NCBI RefSeq assembly: GCF_033115175.1
Contig: NC_084827.1
Span: 183,077,388 to 183,141,387 of the forward strand
Direction: 5' to 3'
From: Lepus europaeus
Lineage: Eukaryota; Chordata; Mammalia; Lagomorpha; Leporidae
DNA: 64,000 bases
The position numbers and the translations under genes were made by a program. Below the pieces are notes generated by a model. The model searched no databases. It was given only the letters and a program-made list of their open reading frames with translations, and was not told the origin of the DNA. Shown in pieces: positions 1 through 10,500 of the stretch. How positions within the stretch are numbered: position 1 is the stretch's first letter; every line of letters begins with the position of its first letter.

Positions 1-330
1 CAGGGTTCTCCCAATCCCCAGGCCGTGCCCTGTGCCGTCCACACCCCCACACGCTTCTGTCCCATCCTCTGCTCTGACGGGGGCTCCTCCCCCGAGGCCA
101 GCTGTGGATGGAAGCTGAGGGGACTTCTCAGGGGACTTCAGGCACTGAGAGTTCCACCTGGGGCATCACTGGCAGTGTGAAGCCAGCACCCGCACCAACC
201 AAACAGCCCCAGGAAAAGGCTGGCAGAGCCCCCAGAAGGGGACCACGGACACAAATGGTCACGGTCTCAGACACGCGTGAAACAAAAACAGGTGGTTATG
301 GAAAAGAACCAGGCGGAGACCTTGAGAATT

Positions 331-604
331 TTTTATTTTTTTAATTCATTTATTCAAAAGGTAGAGTGACACAGGTTTTCTATCTGCTGGTTCACTCCCC
401 AGATGGGCACAATGCCCAGGGCTGGGCCAGGCTGAAGCCAGGAGCCAGGAGCTTCTTTCAGGTCTCCCACGTGGGTGCAGGGGCCCAAGGACTTGGGCCA
501 CCTCCCACTGCTTTCCCAGGTGCATTTGCAGGGAGCTGGGTGGGAAGTGGAGCAGCCGGGGTGCATGCCAGCACCCGGATCACATGCTGGCCCCTTGGAG
601 ATCT
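331..604 (-). repeat. CSINE (rabbit C-type SINE), reverse orientation
   Basis: Read on the minus strand, this has the tRNA-related head near 590, the conserved body with its CTCCTGGCTCC-like core near 440-450, and an A/T-rich tail that appears on the plus strand as the T-rich run at 329-345. The plus-strand phrase GGTTCACTCCCCAG at about 390 is the complement of the family's conserved 3' body. Confidence 0.85.
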
Positions 605-1604
605 TTGAAAGGCAGCCGTGAAAATAAAAAAGGAAAACAAAGCCCAGTTGTCACCATGAAGATGTGACTGGGGGGTGGGACTATCAGGCCCACGAGGGAC
701 AGCAGAGGCCTCACGCAGGATGAGGACACTGGGCCCGACCCAACCTGCAGGACCTCAGCCACTGCAGACCTGACGCCCTTCCGGTGCGGAATACGCGTGG
801 CCGGCATTCCTGCACCTCCCCAGGCAGAGCTGCGGTCCTGGGCTGCAGAGCCGGCTGGACCAGGGTTAAGGTTGGGGGAGGGGCAGGTAGGACGCGAGCA
901 GGCACGACACTGCCAGATTCGGCATCTGCACAGGACGCCAGGAGAAGCCCTGGTGGACCCCAAGGGGCAGCTGCGCCAAGGAAAAGCAATCCTTAGAACT
1001 CACGGCCTGGGGGCCACGGGGCGACCAGGCAGGCGTCCCTGCTGTCCACACACGTCCTGCCTCTCGGGGCCTCCCCTGCCCAAGACCACAGCCTCTTTTC
1101 CTTCCAGGTCTTCCCCTCCCCCCTCCTCTGCTCCTCCCCTCTTCCTCCTCCCCCAGCACGTCCCACTCGGCCAGGTTGACCCAGCACATGCACCCAGCCA
1201 GGTGTCTCCCGCGTGGAGCTGTTCCTGGCTGAGACCACGCCCTCGGCTCCTAAGGCTACATTGTTACTCTGGATACTCACCTGGCTCTGGGCAGGGAAGT
1301 GACAGCTAACCGTGGAGCCTGGTGAGGTGGGGCTCAGCACAGGACCTGAGAGGAGCTTTTAATGGCACAGGGCAGAGTGCTAGGGAGATCAGTCAGCCAC
1401 CCACGCCCAGATAAAGCGCTCCTCGTTCAAGGTGAGCGAGCACAGAGGGAAGCTCCCCGGTGTGCAGCAGGCACAGCGCCTGCTCAGGGGTTGATGTCAA
1501 CGCGCAGTGTCCCTGGGAAGCTAAGAGCACACGACCATTTGGGGCCGAGCTCCAGGGGCAAGGTTCCTGAAACCAACATGTGTTACATTTATAATGGGAA
1601 AAAT

Positions 1605-1925
1605 AAGGTTTTTTTTTTTTTTTTTAAAGATTTATTTACTTACTGAAAGGCAGAGTTAGATCTTCCATCCGCTGGTTCACTCCCCAACTGACTGCAATGG
1701 CAGAGGCTGGGCCAGGTGGAAGCCAGGAGCCGGGACCTCCATCCGGGCTCCCACATGGTGGCAGGGGCCCCAGCACTCGGGCCATCTTCCCTCCCTTCCC
1801 AGGATGCTCTCCCAGCTCATTAGCAGGGAGCTGGCTTGGAAGTGGAGCAGCCAGGACTTGAACCAGTGCTCTTATAGGGTGCTGACTTCGCAGGCAGTGG
1901 TTTAACCTGCTGTACCACAACGCCA
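1605..1925 (-). repeat. CSINE, reverse orientation
   Basis: It starts with a plus-strand T run at 1610-1625 (the complement of the A tail) followed by AAGATTTATTTA and GGTTCACTCCCCAACTG. It ends near 1920 with the complement of the tRNA-like head. Full length and moderately diverged. Confidence 0.85.
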
Positions 1926-2779
1926 GACCCCAAGAACTTTATCTAAAATCACCCAGAAAGACTGTCCCTCTACCTGCAGTGAGCTAAGTGTGCGGCTGCC
2001 CCTGGGCTGTGTGAGGGCCACACTAACGCAGCACCGGGGCCCAGGGGGCTGCCCCGGGCCGCCCCCCCCCCCCGAGAGCTGACGGGGCTCAGAGGGCCCC
2101 ACAGAGCTGTGAGACACTGGTCGTTTTCACACCTCGCAGCGTGGGGGACAGCCATGCCGCAGCAGCGAAGCTCGCGGGGCTCCATCCTCGGCCGTCCTGT
2201 GCGGCCGCCAAGCTGGCTGTGGCTTCCGGGGCGCGTCCTCCAGGCTGCGGACCGAGGCTTCCCCAGTGGCCCCAGGGCTCCCTGAGCTGAGGCGCTGTCC
2301 CTTCCACACCGTCCGGCCGTGGAGCCACACAGAGGGCCGCCTTCCCAGGTGCCTCTCACCGCAGGACGGAGCCAGAGCCAGGGAGGAAGGAGGTGGAGCT
2401 GCGTGGCAGGTGCCCCTGGGCCTGGTCTCAGGGAGGCACCACCAGGGGTGGTGGGAGGCCCTCAGAGGGGATCGCGGGACCCTGGGCCTTCTGCTCCAGT
2501 TCAAGATGTGACCGTTTCTTCCTACGTCCACCTGTGAGCTAAATAAACCTTCACCCAGCTCAGCTGCCGCTGTACTCACTTGCAGGGACCCTGAGCTAAT
2601 CCCAGCATGCCCTGCGGCCACCGGCCAGTCCAGGAAGCACCCTGGGCCCCAGGCCGCTCCCTCCCCGCCCCTGGCTAACTCTGGGCAATTTGCTGTCAGG
2701 GCACTGGTTGGTAACTTCAGGGAGAATGCAAAGACCGGCACTGGCAAATAGAAATGTGGGGTCCAGCAGAGGACCCCAC

Positions 2780-3095
2780 CCCTGCCATCGTGGCACAGTG
2801 GGCAAAGCTGCCACCTGTGATGCCGGCATCCCCTGTGGGGGCTAGTTCAAGTCCCGGCTGCTCCACTCTGACCCAGCTCCCTGCTAATGGCATGGGAGAG
2901 GCCGTGGAGCAAGCCCACGTACCTGGGCCCCTGCCACTCGGTGTGGGAGATCAGAGCAGGCTCCTGGCTCCTGGCTGTGGCCTGGCCCAGCACTGGGCAC
3001 TGTGGCCATCTGAGTGAGCCAGTGGACGGAAGATCTTACTGTCTTTCCCTGTCACTCTGCCTTTCAAAGAAATACATATTTAAAAATAAAACCAA
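2780..3095 (+). repeat. CSINE, forward orientation
   Basis: The tRNA-like head (GTGGCACAGTGGGCAAAG, then AGTTCAAGTCCCGGCTGC) is followed by the conserved body and the tail CTGCCTTTCAAAGAAATA ending in an A-rich run at about 3080-3105. It lacks the long CT microsatellite of younger copies. Confidence 0.85.
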
Positions 3096-4316
3096 ACAAC
3101 AGAGGGCCCTGTGGCAGGGGACGGGGGAACACCTGTGAAGGGCCGGAGAGGGCCCTCAGTAGCCACACGGGGGAGGACCCGGGGCCCTCAGCAGCCAGGC
3201 AGGGAAGTCAGCAGCTCAGACACCCCACTGTGGGGTGAGAGAGTGGCGACTGTCCCCTCTTCCCCAGCGCTGGCCATGCCTGAGTGGCCCTCAACGGACA
3301 CGAGGACAGCAGTGGCCGCCCGGGCTCCCCCAGGGCCCACAGACCACCTCCAGACCCTGTCACACCATCCCAGCAGGCTGCTTCCACCCCCACCTAACAC
3401 CCCAGGAGCCAGAAGCCGTCTTCACGGGGCTGAGGGAGGGCCCAGGAGGGAGGGCACGCCTGCCGGACTGGCTGAGGGAGCTTCTGTACTCTGGGGTACT
3501 GGGACGGCCGGGGCAGGCCAGCCCACGAGCTGGCCCGACGCCCTCCCTGGGTCTCCTGAGGACCCAGCCCTGGACTCGGACGTGCAACGGGCTGGAGCCT
3601 CTGGGTGGCACAGCAAAGACCCCGAGCTGCGGCCCTGCTAAGCAGCCACGGCTCCATGGGGCACCCAGCGCAGGCTGGAGTTCCGTGCCCTAGGCCTCCT
3701 GCCGGTCGCGGTGCCCCCCGCCTGTCGGGGAGAGGCAGCTGGAGGAGCCAGCACCACGGGGTGCTCAGGGGCGCCCAGAGACAGGTGCTGGGCTGGGTGG
3801 GACCCCACAAGGAGACGGCCGTCCTGGGCCCGGACGGCGGCGAGGCCTGGCCGCGCGCACCAGCCCTGCTCGGCCCGGAGCAGGGACCCGGGGCGCCCGA
3901 GCTCGCAGAGCTGTCTTCCCGCCTGACTGCAGAACGGCTTCGCTCCCCCCACGGCGGCTCCGCGGCCCGGCGTCCAGGAGCGAAGCCGAGAAGCCCCGGG
4001 CTCAGCGAAGCGGCCTTGCGGCGGAGCAGGGAGGAGGCTCTGCCCGGCCGGCTTCCTCCGGGAATGGCCAAGGGCAGGGTCCTCAGCGGCCGCGGGCCGC
4101 CAAGTCCAGGCCGGGGGCCCAAACTCCCGCCTGCTCGGCGGCGTCCTCGGGGCCCACTCCCCGCCCCGGGACCCGGACACCCGGCCGCGACCGCCGCGGG
4201 CAGACCCGCTGACAGCTCGCCACGCGCCCCCAGGGCCGGCTTCCTATTGGTCGCTTCCCACAGCCGCCGGCCCAGGGCAGCAGGCCCGGGGCGGTGCCAA
4301 GCGCCGGAAGAGAGAT

Positions 4317-4374
4317 GCATTCTGGGAAGCAGAGGCGCATTGTGGGAGCGGCGCTGCATGCTGGGATCTGTAGT
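4317..4374 (-). promoter_or_regulatory. ZNF143/THAP11 (SBS) motif cluster
   Basis: On the minus strand 4374-4356 reads ACTACAGATCCCAGCATGC, a near-perfect long SBS motif bound by ZNF143 and THAP11/HCF1. Two further half-motifs in the same orientation lie beside it: GCATTCTGGGA at 4317-4327 and GCATTGTGGGA at 4336-4346 (plus-strand reading). The three cores are spaced about 19-20 bases apart. The motif definition is established knowledge; occupancy here is inferred. Confidence 0.7.
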
Positions 4375-4672
4375 CGGCCGCCCACCGCGGCCCAGGTGGC
4401 CCCAGACCTTCCAAAACGCGCGAATCCAAGCTTCCCAGGCGCCCCAGACCGAGCTGCAGAGTCCAGATGACAAAATGCCCGGTCAGCTCCTCGGACCGCA
4501 CAGTCTCAGGTTCCCCAGGGCCCAGGAGAAACACAGCGGGGCGACGGCGCAGCCTCGCGAGAGCGAGCGCGGGAGCCCCGCCCTCAGGCCCGGCCGGCCG
4601 GCCACTGCTCGAGTGTAATTGGGCCGCCGTGTCACGTGCCCCGCAGCGACGCGCCTGGTTGGCTGCAGCCTG

Positions 4673-4686
4673 GTTACCTAGGCGAC
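4673..4686 (+). promoter_or_regulatory. X-box-like RFX site
   Basis: GTTACC TA GGCGAC forms an imperfect palindrome with two-base spacing, close to the X-box GTNRCC-N-RGYAAC bound by RFX factors. It lies about 150 bases before the CAPN10 start codon, near where transcription probably begins. Confidence 0.4.
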
Positions 4687-4835
4687 GGAGCGCCCGGGCC
4701 GGTGGATACCTGCGGGTCGAGCTGCGCGGAAGGACCCTCGGCCGGCGGGCGGGCGACGGCTGCGGCGGCTTCGCCCTGCCTGCGGGGCTGCGACCGTGAG
4801 CCCACGGCTACAGATGGGAGCCCAGGGCGACGAGG

Positions 4836-7096
4836 ATGCGGGCGGGCCGGGGCGAGACGCCGGCGCCGGCCGCGGAGCTCTTCCGGGACGCCGACTTCCC
4901 CGCCTCCGACTCCTCGCTCTGCTGCAGCTTGTCCACCCCGCTGGCCCAGTTTCGGGAGGACATCACGTGGAGGCGGCCCCAGGTGGGGCCGGGCGCGGGT
5001 CCCGGGGGGCGGGCCGCCCTGGATCGCCCCTCGAGGGCGTTCGGAGCGAGCCAGGACCCTGCCGGCCCCTGGGCCCGGGCGGCTCGGGACGCGGCCGGCT
5101 GTGAGAGGCGCTGCTGCGGGTGTGCACGGCCGCGCCTCCGGGCCCAGCTCTGCTTCGCCTTTGTCCGACAGGGCTCGGCGGCTGGGCCCGCGCTGGGAAG
5201 CGGGAGTGGGGTCGCTGCGTGTAGCCGCGGGCACGGTGGCGCCCGGGGAGGTCGCCGGCGGCCCCCGCGGTTTCGGGACGCGGGAAGCAGCTGAGGACCT
5301 TGCCCGGCCCGGGTTCCTGGGGGAGTCCGGAGCCCAGCCCCGCGGCACTGCCGCCGCTCTCGGGGACTGCCCTGCTGAACCGGGCTGACCCACAAAGCCC
5401 CGGCTTGGGGCAGTTTCAGATTTGGGCTTCCAGCTGTAGGCGTTTTCGAATGGCGACCCAAAGGATGTCCTGGCCCCTACACAAGGCCTCCCTGTGACCG
5501 GGTGCCCAGGAGCACCTGCCCCAAGGTGCAGTCTGAGTGGGGGCAGGCCTGGCCCTCGGACACCGCCACTCCACTCTGGGCCCTGGGGTATCGGGGGAGG
5601 CCATGCCCGTGGAGCTTGGCGTGACTTAGGCTGCATGCTGGGTGTGAGGGGAGGGGCGTGGAGGAGGAGCAGGTCCGTTGGCTTGTGTTTTAAGCTCACT
5701 CTAGGTTCTGGGCCGACCATGGGCCAGCAGGGCCAGGGTGCACGGGGTCATGGCAGTGGCCCTGGAGAAGAACGAGGGGCTCGTGTTGCCTGGACAGCTG
5801 CTAGGAGGGGGTCCTTGGCCTGCGAGGCTGATCCCGTTGGAAGATGGGGGCGGGATAAAGGAGGGAGTGAGGATGACTTGGTGACGTCAGCCCTGGACCA
5901 CTGCATGGGAGGTGGTCCCGGGGCAGAGCCTGGGGGTTGGCCCAGGGCAGAGCGGGGTGTTGTTCCCCGGGCAGAGCCGGGGGCGGGGTGATGTCTGGAG
6001 CTGGGCCTCGCCCTCTGGTCCTCAGGTGGCCATGACTGTGGGTTGTTCAGGGGCTGGAGGCCGCCCTTTGGGACTGGTGCGTGCTGGACACCTGGCCACT
6101 CAGGGCCTGGGGGCTGGGCTGGTGGAGACAGCAGGGGGGATGCCTCAGAAACGGGAGGGGCCTTGTGTTGAGAGGAGCGGAGGGGCGGGGGTCTTGGGAA
6201 CTCGGCTCCCCGGCAGCAGGCACGGTCTGGTTCCTGGCACGCAGAGGCCACCTGATTTAACCGGGAGCCGTCTCCTGAGCCACCTGGCCTTGGCGAGAGG
6301 GGGCATGGCGAGCTTTGGCCAATCAGGAAGGCGGACAGCAGTGGGCGCTGCCACGGCCAGGCTGGACCCGAGGGCCGAAGCCAGGAGGCCCTGACCGGGG
6401 ACGCCTGCAGAAGCCCGCTCTCCCTGCCCTCGCCTGCGTGCTCGTGTTCCGACCGACCCTGGACGACTTCCTCTGTTTCAGGAAATCTGTGTTGCGCCCC
6501 GGCTGTTTCCAGATAACGCCCGGGAGGGACAGGTGAAGCAGGGGCTGCTGGGGGATTGCTGGTTCCTGTGCGCCTGCGCCGCCCTGCACAAGCATCGGCA
6601 CCTGCTGGACCAGGTGTGTGTGTGTGAGTGCGAGAGTTTCAGAGGGGCAGGCTGGCCCCTGCCCGTCTCCCCAGTCTGTGTGTGTGTGTATGTGTGTGTG
6701 TGACAGAGGGGTGGGCTGGCCCCTGCCCGTCTCCCCAGCCTGTGTGTTTCTCTGTGTGTGTGTGTGTGTGTGTGACAGAGGGGCGGGCTGGCCCCTATCC
6801 GTCACCCTGGCCTGTGTGTGTGTGTGTGTGTGTGACAGAGGGGTGGGCTGCCCCTGCCCGTCTCCCTAGCCTGTGTGTGTGTGTGTGTGTGTGTGTGACA
6901 GAGGGGCGGGCCGGCCCATGTCCGTCACCCTGGCCTGTATGTGTGTGACAGAGGGGCGGGCCGGCCCCTGCCCGTCACCCTGGCCTGTGTGTGTGTGACA
7001 GAGGGGCGGGCTGGCCCCTGCCCGTCTCCCCAGTCTGTGTGTGTGTGTGTGTGTGTGTGACAGAGGGGTGGGCTGCCCCTGCCCGTCTCCCTAGCC

Positions 7097-7132
<36 letters not shown>

Positions 7133-7222
7133 TGACAGAGGGGCGGGCTGGCCCCTGCCCGTCACCCTGGCCTGTGTGTGTGTGACAGAGGGGTGGGCTG
7201 GCCCCTGCCCGTCTCCCCAGTC

Positions 7223-7256
<34 letters not shown>

Positions 7257-7503
7257 TGACAGAGGGGCGGGCTGCCCCTGCCCGTCTCTCCAGCCTGTGT
7301 GTGTGTGTGAGTTTCAGAGGGGCGGGCCGGCCCCTGTCTGTCACCCTGGCCTGTGTGTGTGTGACAGAGGGGCGGGCTGCCCCTGCCCATCTCCCTAATC
7401 TGTGTGTGTGTGAGTTTCAGAGGGGCGGGCCGGCCCCTGTCCGTCACCCTGGCCTGTGTGTGTGTGACAGAGGGGCGGGCTGGCCCCTGCCCGTCTCCCC
7501 AGT

Positions 7504-7538
<35 letters not shown>

Positions 7539-10500
7539 TGACAGAGGGGCGGGCTGGCCCCTGCCCGTCTCCCTGGCCTGTGTGTGTGTGTGTGTGTGAC
7601 AGAGGGGCGGGCCGGCCCCTGCCCATCTCCCTAATCTGTATGTGTGTGAGTTTCAGAGGGGCGGGCTGGCCCCTGCCCATCTCCCTGGCCTGTGTGTGTG
7701 TGTGTGTGTGTGTGACAGAGGGGCGGGCTGACCCCTGCCCGTCTCCCTGGCCTGTATGTGTGTGAGTTTCAGAGGGGCGGGCTGGCCCCTGCCCGTCTCC
7801 CTGGCCTGTGTGTTTGTGTGTGTGTGTGTGTGTGACAGAGGGGCGGGCCGGCCCCTGCCCGTCTCCCCGGCCTGGTGCACACAGGAAGGAAACTCCCCTG
7901 GGAGCAGGGTCTCGTGCCGTGGGACTCAGAGCTGGGGTGGGGTCTGTGCTGTGGCTGCCCCGGATGCCTGGTGGCAGGTGTGAGGCTCCCAGGCTCCCAC
8001 CCTTCTCGGCCACCTTCCAAGCCCAGAGTTAGAAGGCAGAGGTGTGGCACAGTGTCAGCCGGGCGCCTGTCCTCTCGTGTCGCCCAGGGTCCCTGGCCCC
8101 TCCTCCTCACAGCCGTGGGTTTCCCAGCAGAGTCAGCGCCGCACCGGGGCTGCCGTGCGGGCACCAGGCAGGCCTGCGGGTGCTTTAGGTCAGGTGCTGA
8201 CTTGGCACCTTAGAACATCAGGGGTGACCCTAAGCTTTCTGGGGGACACTCAGCGCCCTCAGTGTGGCCCTCAGGTCTTCGTGTGGGTGGCGTGGGAGAG
8301 CCTGCAGCGAACCCTGGCTCCCAGCCGTGGAGCTGGTGGAGCCCTCGCTGACCCCCCTCCCCTCCCCCACCCCGTGCCCACAGGTCATCCCGCCAGGACA
8401 GCCGAGCTGGGCCGACGAGGCGTACCGGGGCGCCTTCACCTGTCGGGTCTGGCAGTTCGGACACTGGGTGGAGGTGACCGTCGATGACCGGCTGCCTTGT
8501 CTCGCGGGGAGGCTCTGCTTCTCCCGGTGCCGGGGCGAGGATGTGTTCTGGCTCCCCCTGCTGGAAAAGGTCTACGCCAAGTACGTGCGCCCGGGCGTGG
8601 GGGCCCCGGGGCTGGCTCTGGACTTCTCGGGGTCCAGCTGAGGGGGGCCTTGTCCCCTCCCGGTCTCCTTCCCTCCCTCATTGCCAAGTCAGCGCGGGGT
8701 CATCGCCTGCATGGGACAGGCGGCCTCCACCCCTACAGAGGGGCCACAGCAGAGGCTTGGAGTGAGAGATGTGTTCACGTTGTAGCAGGAGCGATGTCTG
8801 TGACAAGTTCATGGTGAAACACTGGGCCCCGCGCAGGATAAGCTTAGCCACTAATTCTGGGTTCCCATGGCCGTGCCCTGAGCAGCCTTGTTCCCCAGGT
8901 GCTGACCCTGCGCAGGGACGCACAGGTGTCCGAGCTGAGGGCTGGGGTGAGGCTGGCTGGAGCCATCTCCAGGAATGGGAGGGGTTCATGTCCCTGGCTC
9001 TGCACCCCTCTGGCCTCACACTCTGGGCAGGAAGACTCCTGAGTGTGGGCCACGGCCGGTGGGCGTTGGTGGTGCTCGGCGTTTGGAGGGGGCCTGGGGA
9101 ATGGGAGCCGAGTCCCCACCCTGTGTGGCGTCCAGGTCTGGGAGCCGGGCCCCCGCCCCGCGTGGCAGCTCAGTGTGGGAGCCGGGCCCCAGCCCCGCGT
9201 GGCGGCTCAGTCTGCTGTTTGTGGCACCCTAGGGTCCATGGGTCCTACGAGCACCTGTGGGCAGGGCAGGTGGCGGATGCTCTGGTGGACCTGACGGGGG
9301 GCCTGGCGGAGAGATGGGACCTGAAGGCCTTAGCAGGAGCCAGCGGCCAGCAGGACGGGCACAGCCGCTGGGGGCACCGGAGCTGTCGGCAGCTGCTCAG
9401 CCTGAAAGACAGGTGCCTGCTCAGCTGCTCCGTGCTCAGCCCCAGGGCAGGTGAGTGTGGGCGGTGCCGGGCGCCAGGGAACTGCTGAAGGGCTGTGTGC
9501 CGGGAGGAAGGGGCTCCGTCCTCGGGGTGTCCTGCTCTGTGTCTGTCCCCTCTTGTCCCTCTTCTCTGGGAAGCTGACCCTGTCTAGGCCTGGCGGGGAG
9601 CTGCATGGTGGTCACTGTGGTGCGGTCCCTGGGCAGCGGGCAGCGTGGGCCTGGCCTGTGTGTGTCTCCCCAGGCGTTCCAGGCCTGGCCTGTGTGTGTC
9701 TTCCCAGGCAGTGTGGTCCCTGGGCAGCGGGCAGCATGGGCCTGGCCTGTGTGTGTCTCCCCAGGCGGTGTGGTCCCGGGCAGTGGGCAGCGCGGGCCTG
9801 GCCTGTGTGTGTCTCCCCAGGTGGTGCGGGCCTGGCCTGTGTGTGTCTCCCCAGGCAGTGCAGTCCCTGGGCAGTGGGCAGCATGGGCCTGGCCTGTGTG
9901 TGTCTCCCCAGGCGGTGCGGTCCCTGGGCAGTGGGCAGCATGGGCCTGGCCTGTGTGTGTCTCCCCAGATGGTGCAGGCCTGGCCTGTGTGTGTCTCCCC
10001 AGGCGGTGCGGTCCCTGGGCAGTGGGCAGCATGGGCCTGGCCTGTGTGTGTCTCCCCAGATGGTGCAGGCCTGGCCTGTGTGTGTCTCCCCAGGCGGTGC
10101 GGTCCCTGGGCAGTGGGCAGCGCGGGCCTGGCCTGTGTGTGTCTCCCCAGGCGGTGCGGTCCCTGGGCAGTGGGCAGCGCGGGCCTGGCCTGTGTGTGTC
10201 TCCCCAGGCGGTGCGGTCCCTGGGCAGTGGGCAGCGCGGGCCTGGCCTGTGTGTGTCTCCCCAGGCGTTGCAGGCCTGGCCTGTGTGTGTGTGTCTTCCC
10301 AGCCGGCCTTGACCTTGTAAGGTCCAGCCCGCTTTGAGTTCAGTGACAGTCGTTGGAGTCTAGTAGAGTTTGGTAACGAAAGTTTGTTTACAGGGAAGAA
10401 AAGTCCCCGCAGTGAAACTTGTAGCTTTTCGGTGCCTTTTCTGGGTTTCACGGACGCCCTAAACATGTCTTTGTAAGTGCTTCCTGCGGTCCCGTGTGCT

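Larger units (their letters stand above)
1..4200. other. Intergenic region upstream of CAPN10
   Basis: I find no supportable coding exon here. The stretch holds three SINEs, described separately, and otherwise unique GC-rich sequence. In human the next gene upstream is RNPEPL1 on the same strand, but I recognise none of its exons. An AATAAA at 2542-2547 on the plus strand could be a polyadenylation signal, but nothing nearby ties it to a gene. Confidence 0.5.
3700..5300. promoter_or_regulatory. CpG island promoter of CAPN10
   Basis: CpG dinucleotides are dense from roughly 3.7 to 5.3 kb, in contrast to the flanks. The island spans the region before the CAPN10 start codon, coding exon 1 and the start of intron 1. 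No TATA box is evident. It carries an inverted CCAAT box (ATTGG, 4246-4250), a CACGTG E-box (4633-4638), an RFX-like X-box (4673-4686) and a ZNF143-type cluster (4317-4374). In human a divergent transcript (CAPN10-DT) shares this promoter. A divergent RNA is therefore plausible here, but no exon of one is visible. Confidence 0.75.

Noticed and set aside
2100-2610. Possible LTR (MaLR-like) remnant ending near the AATAAA at 2542
   Set aside because: The pattern around TGTGAGCTAAATAAACC, followed by a GAGCTAATCC-like end, is suggestive. Terminal motifs, a second LTR and flanking duplication are not visible, so I do not list it as an element.
3394-5720. Long open frames on both strands across the CpG island (over 300 codons)
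   Set aside because: GC-rich sequence lacks stop triplets. Residues are Arg/Pro/Gly/Ala-rich without recognisable domains. Only the short CAPN10 exon 1 frame is supported by homology.
6614-7875. Possible CRISPR-like or bacterial repeat array
   Set aside because: Units are contiguous, with dinucleotide blocks and no unique spacers. The context is an intron of a mammalian gene. The same reasoning applies to all the other arrays.
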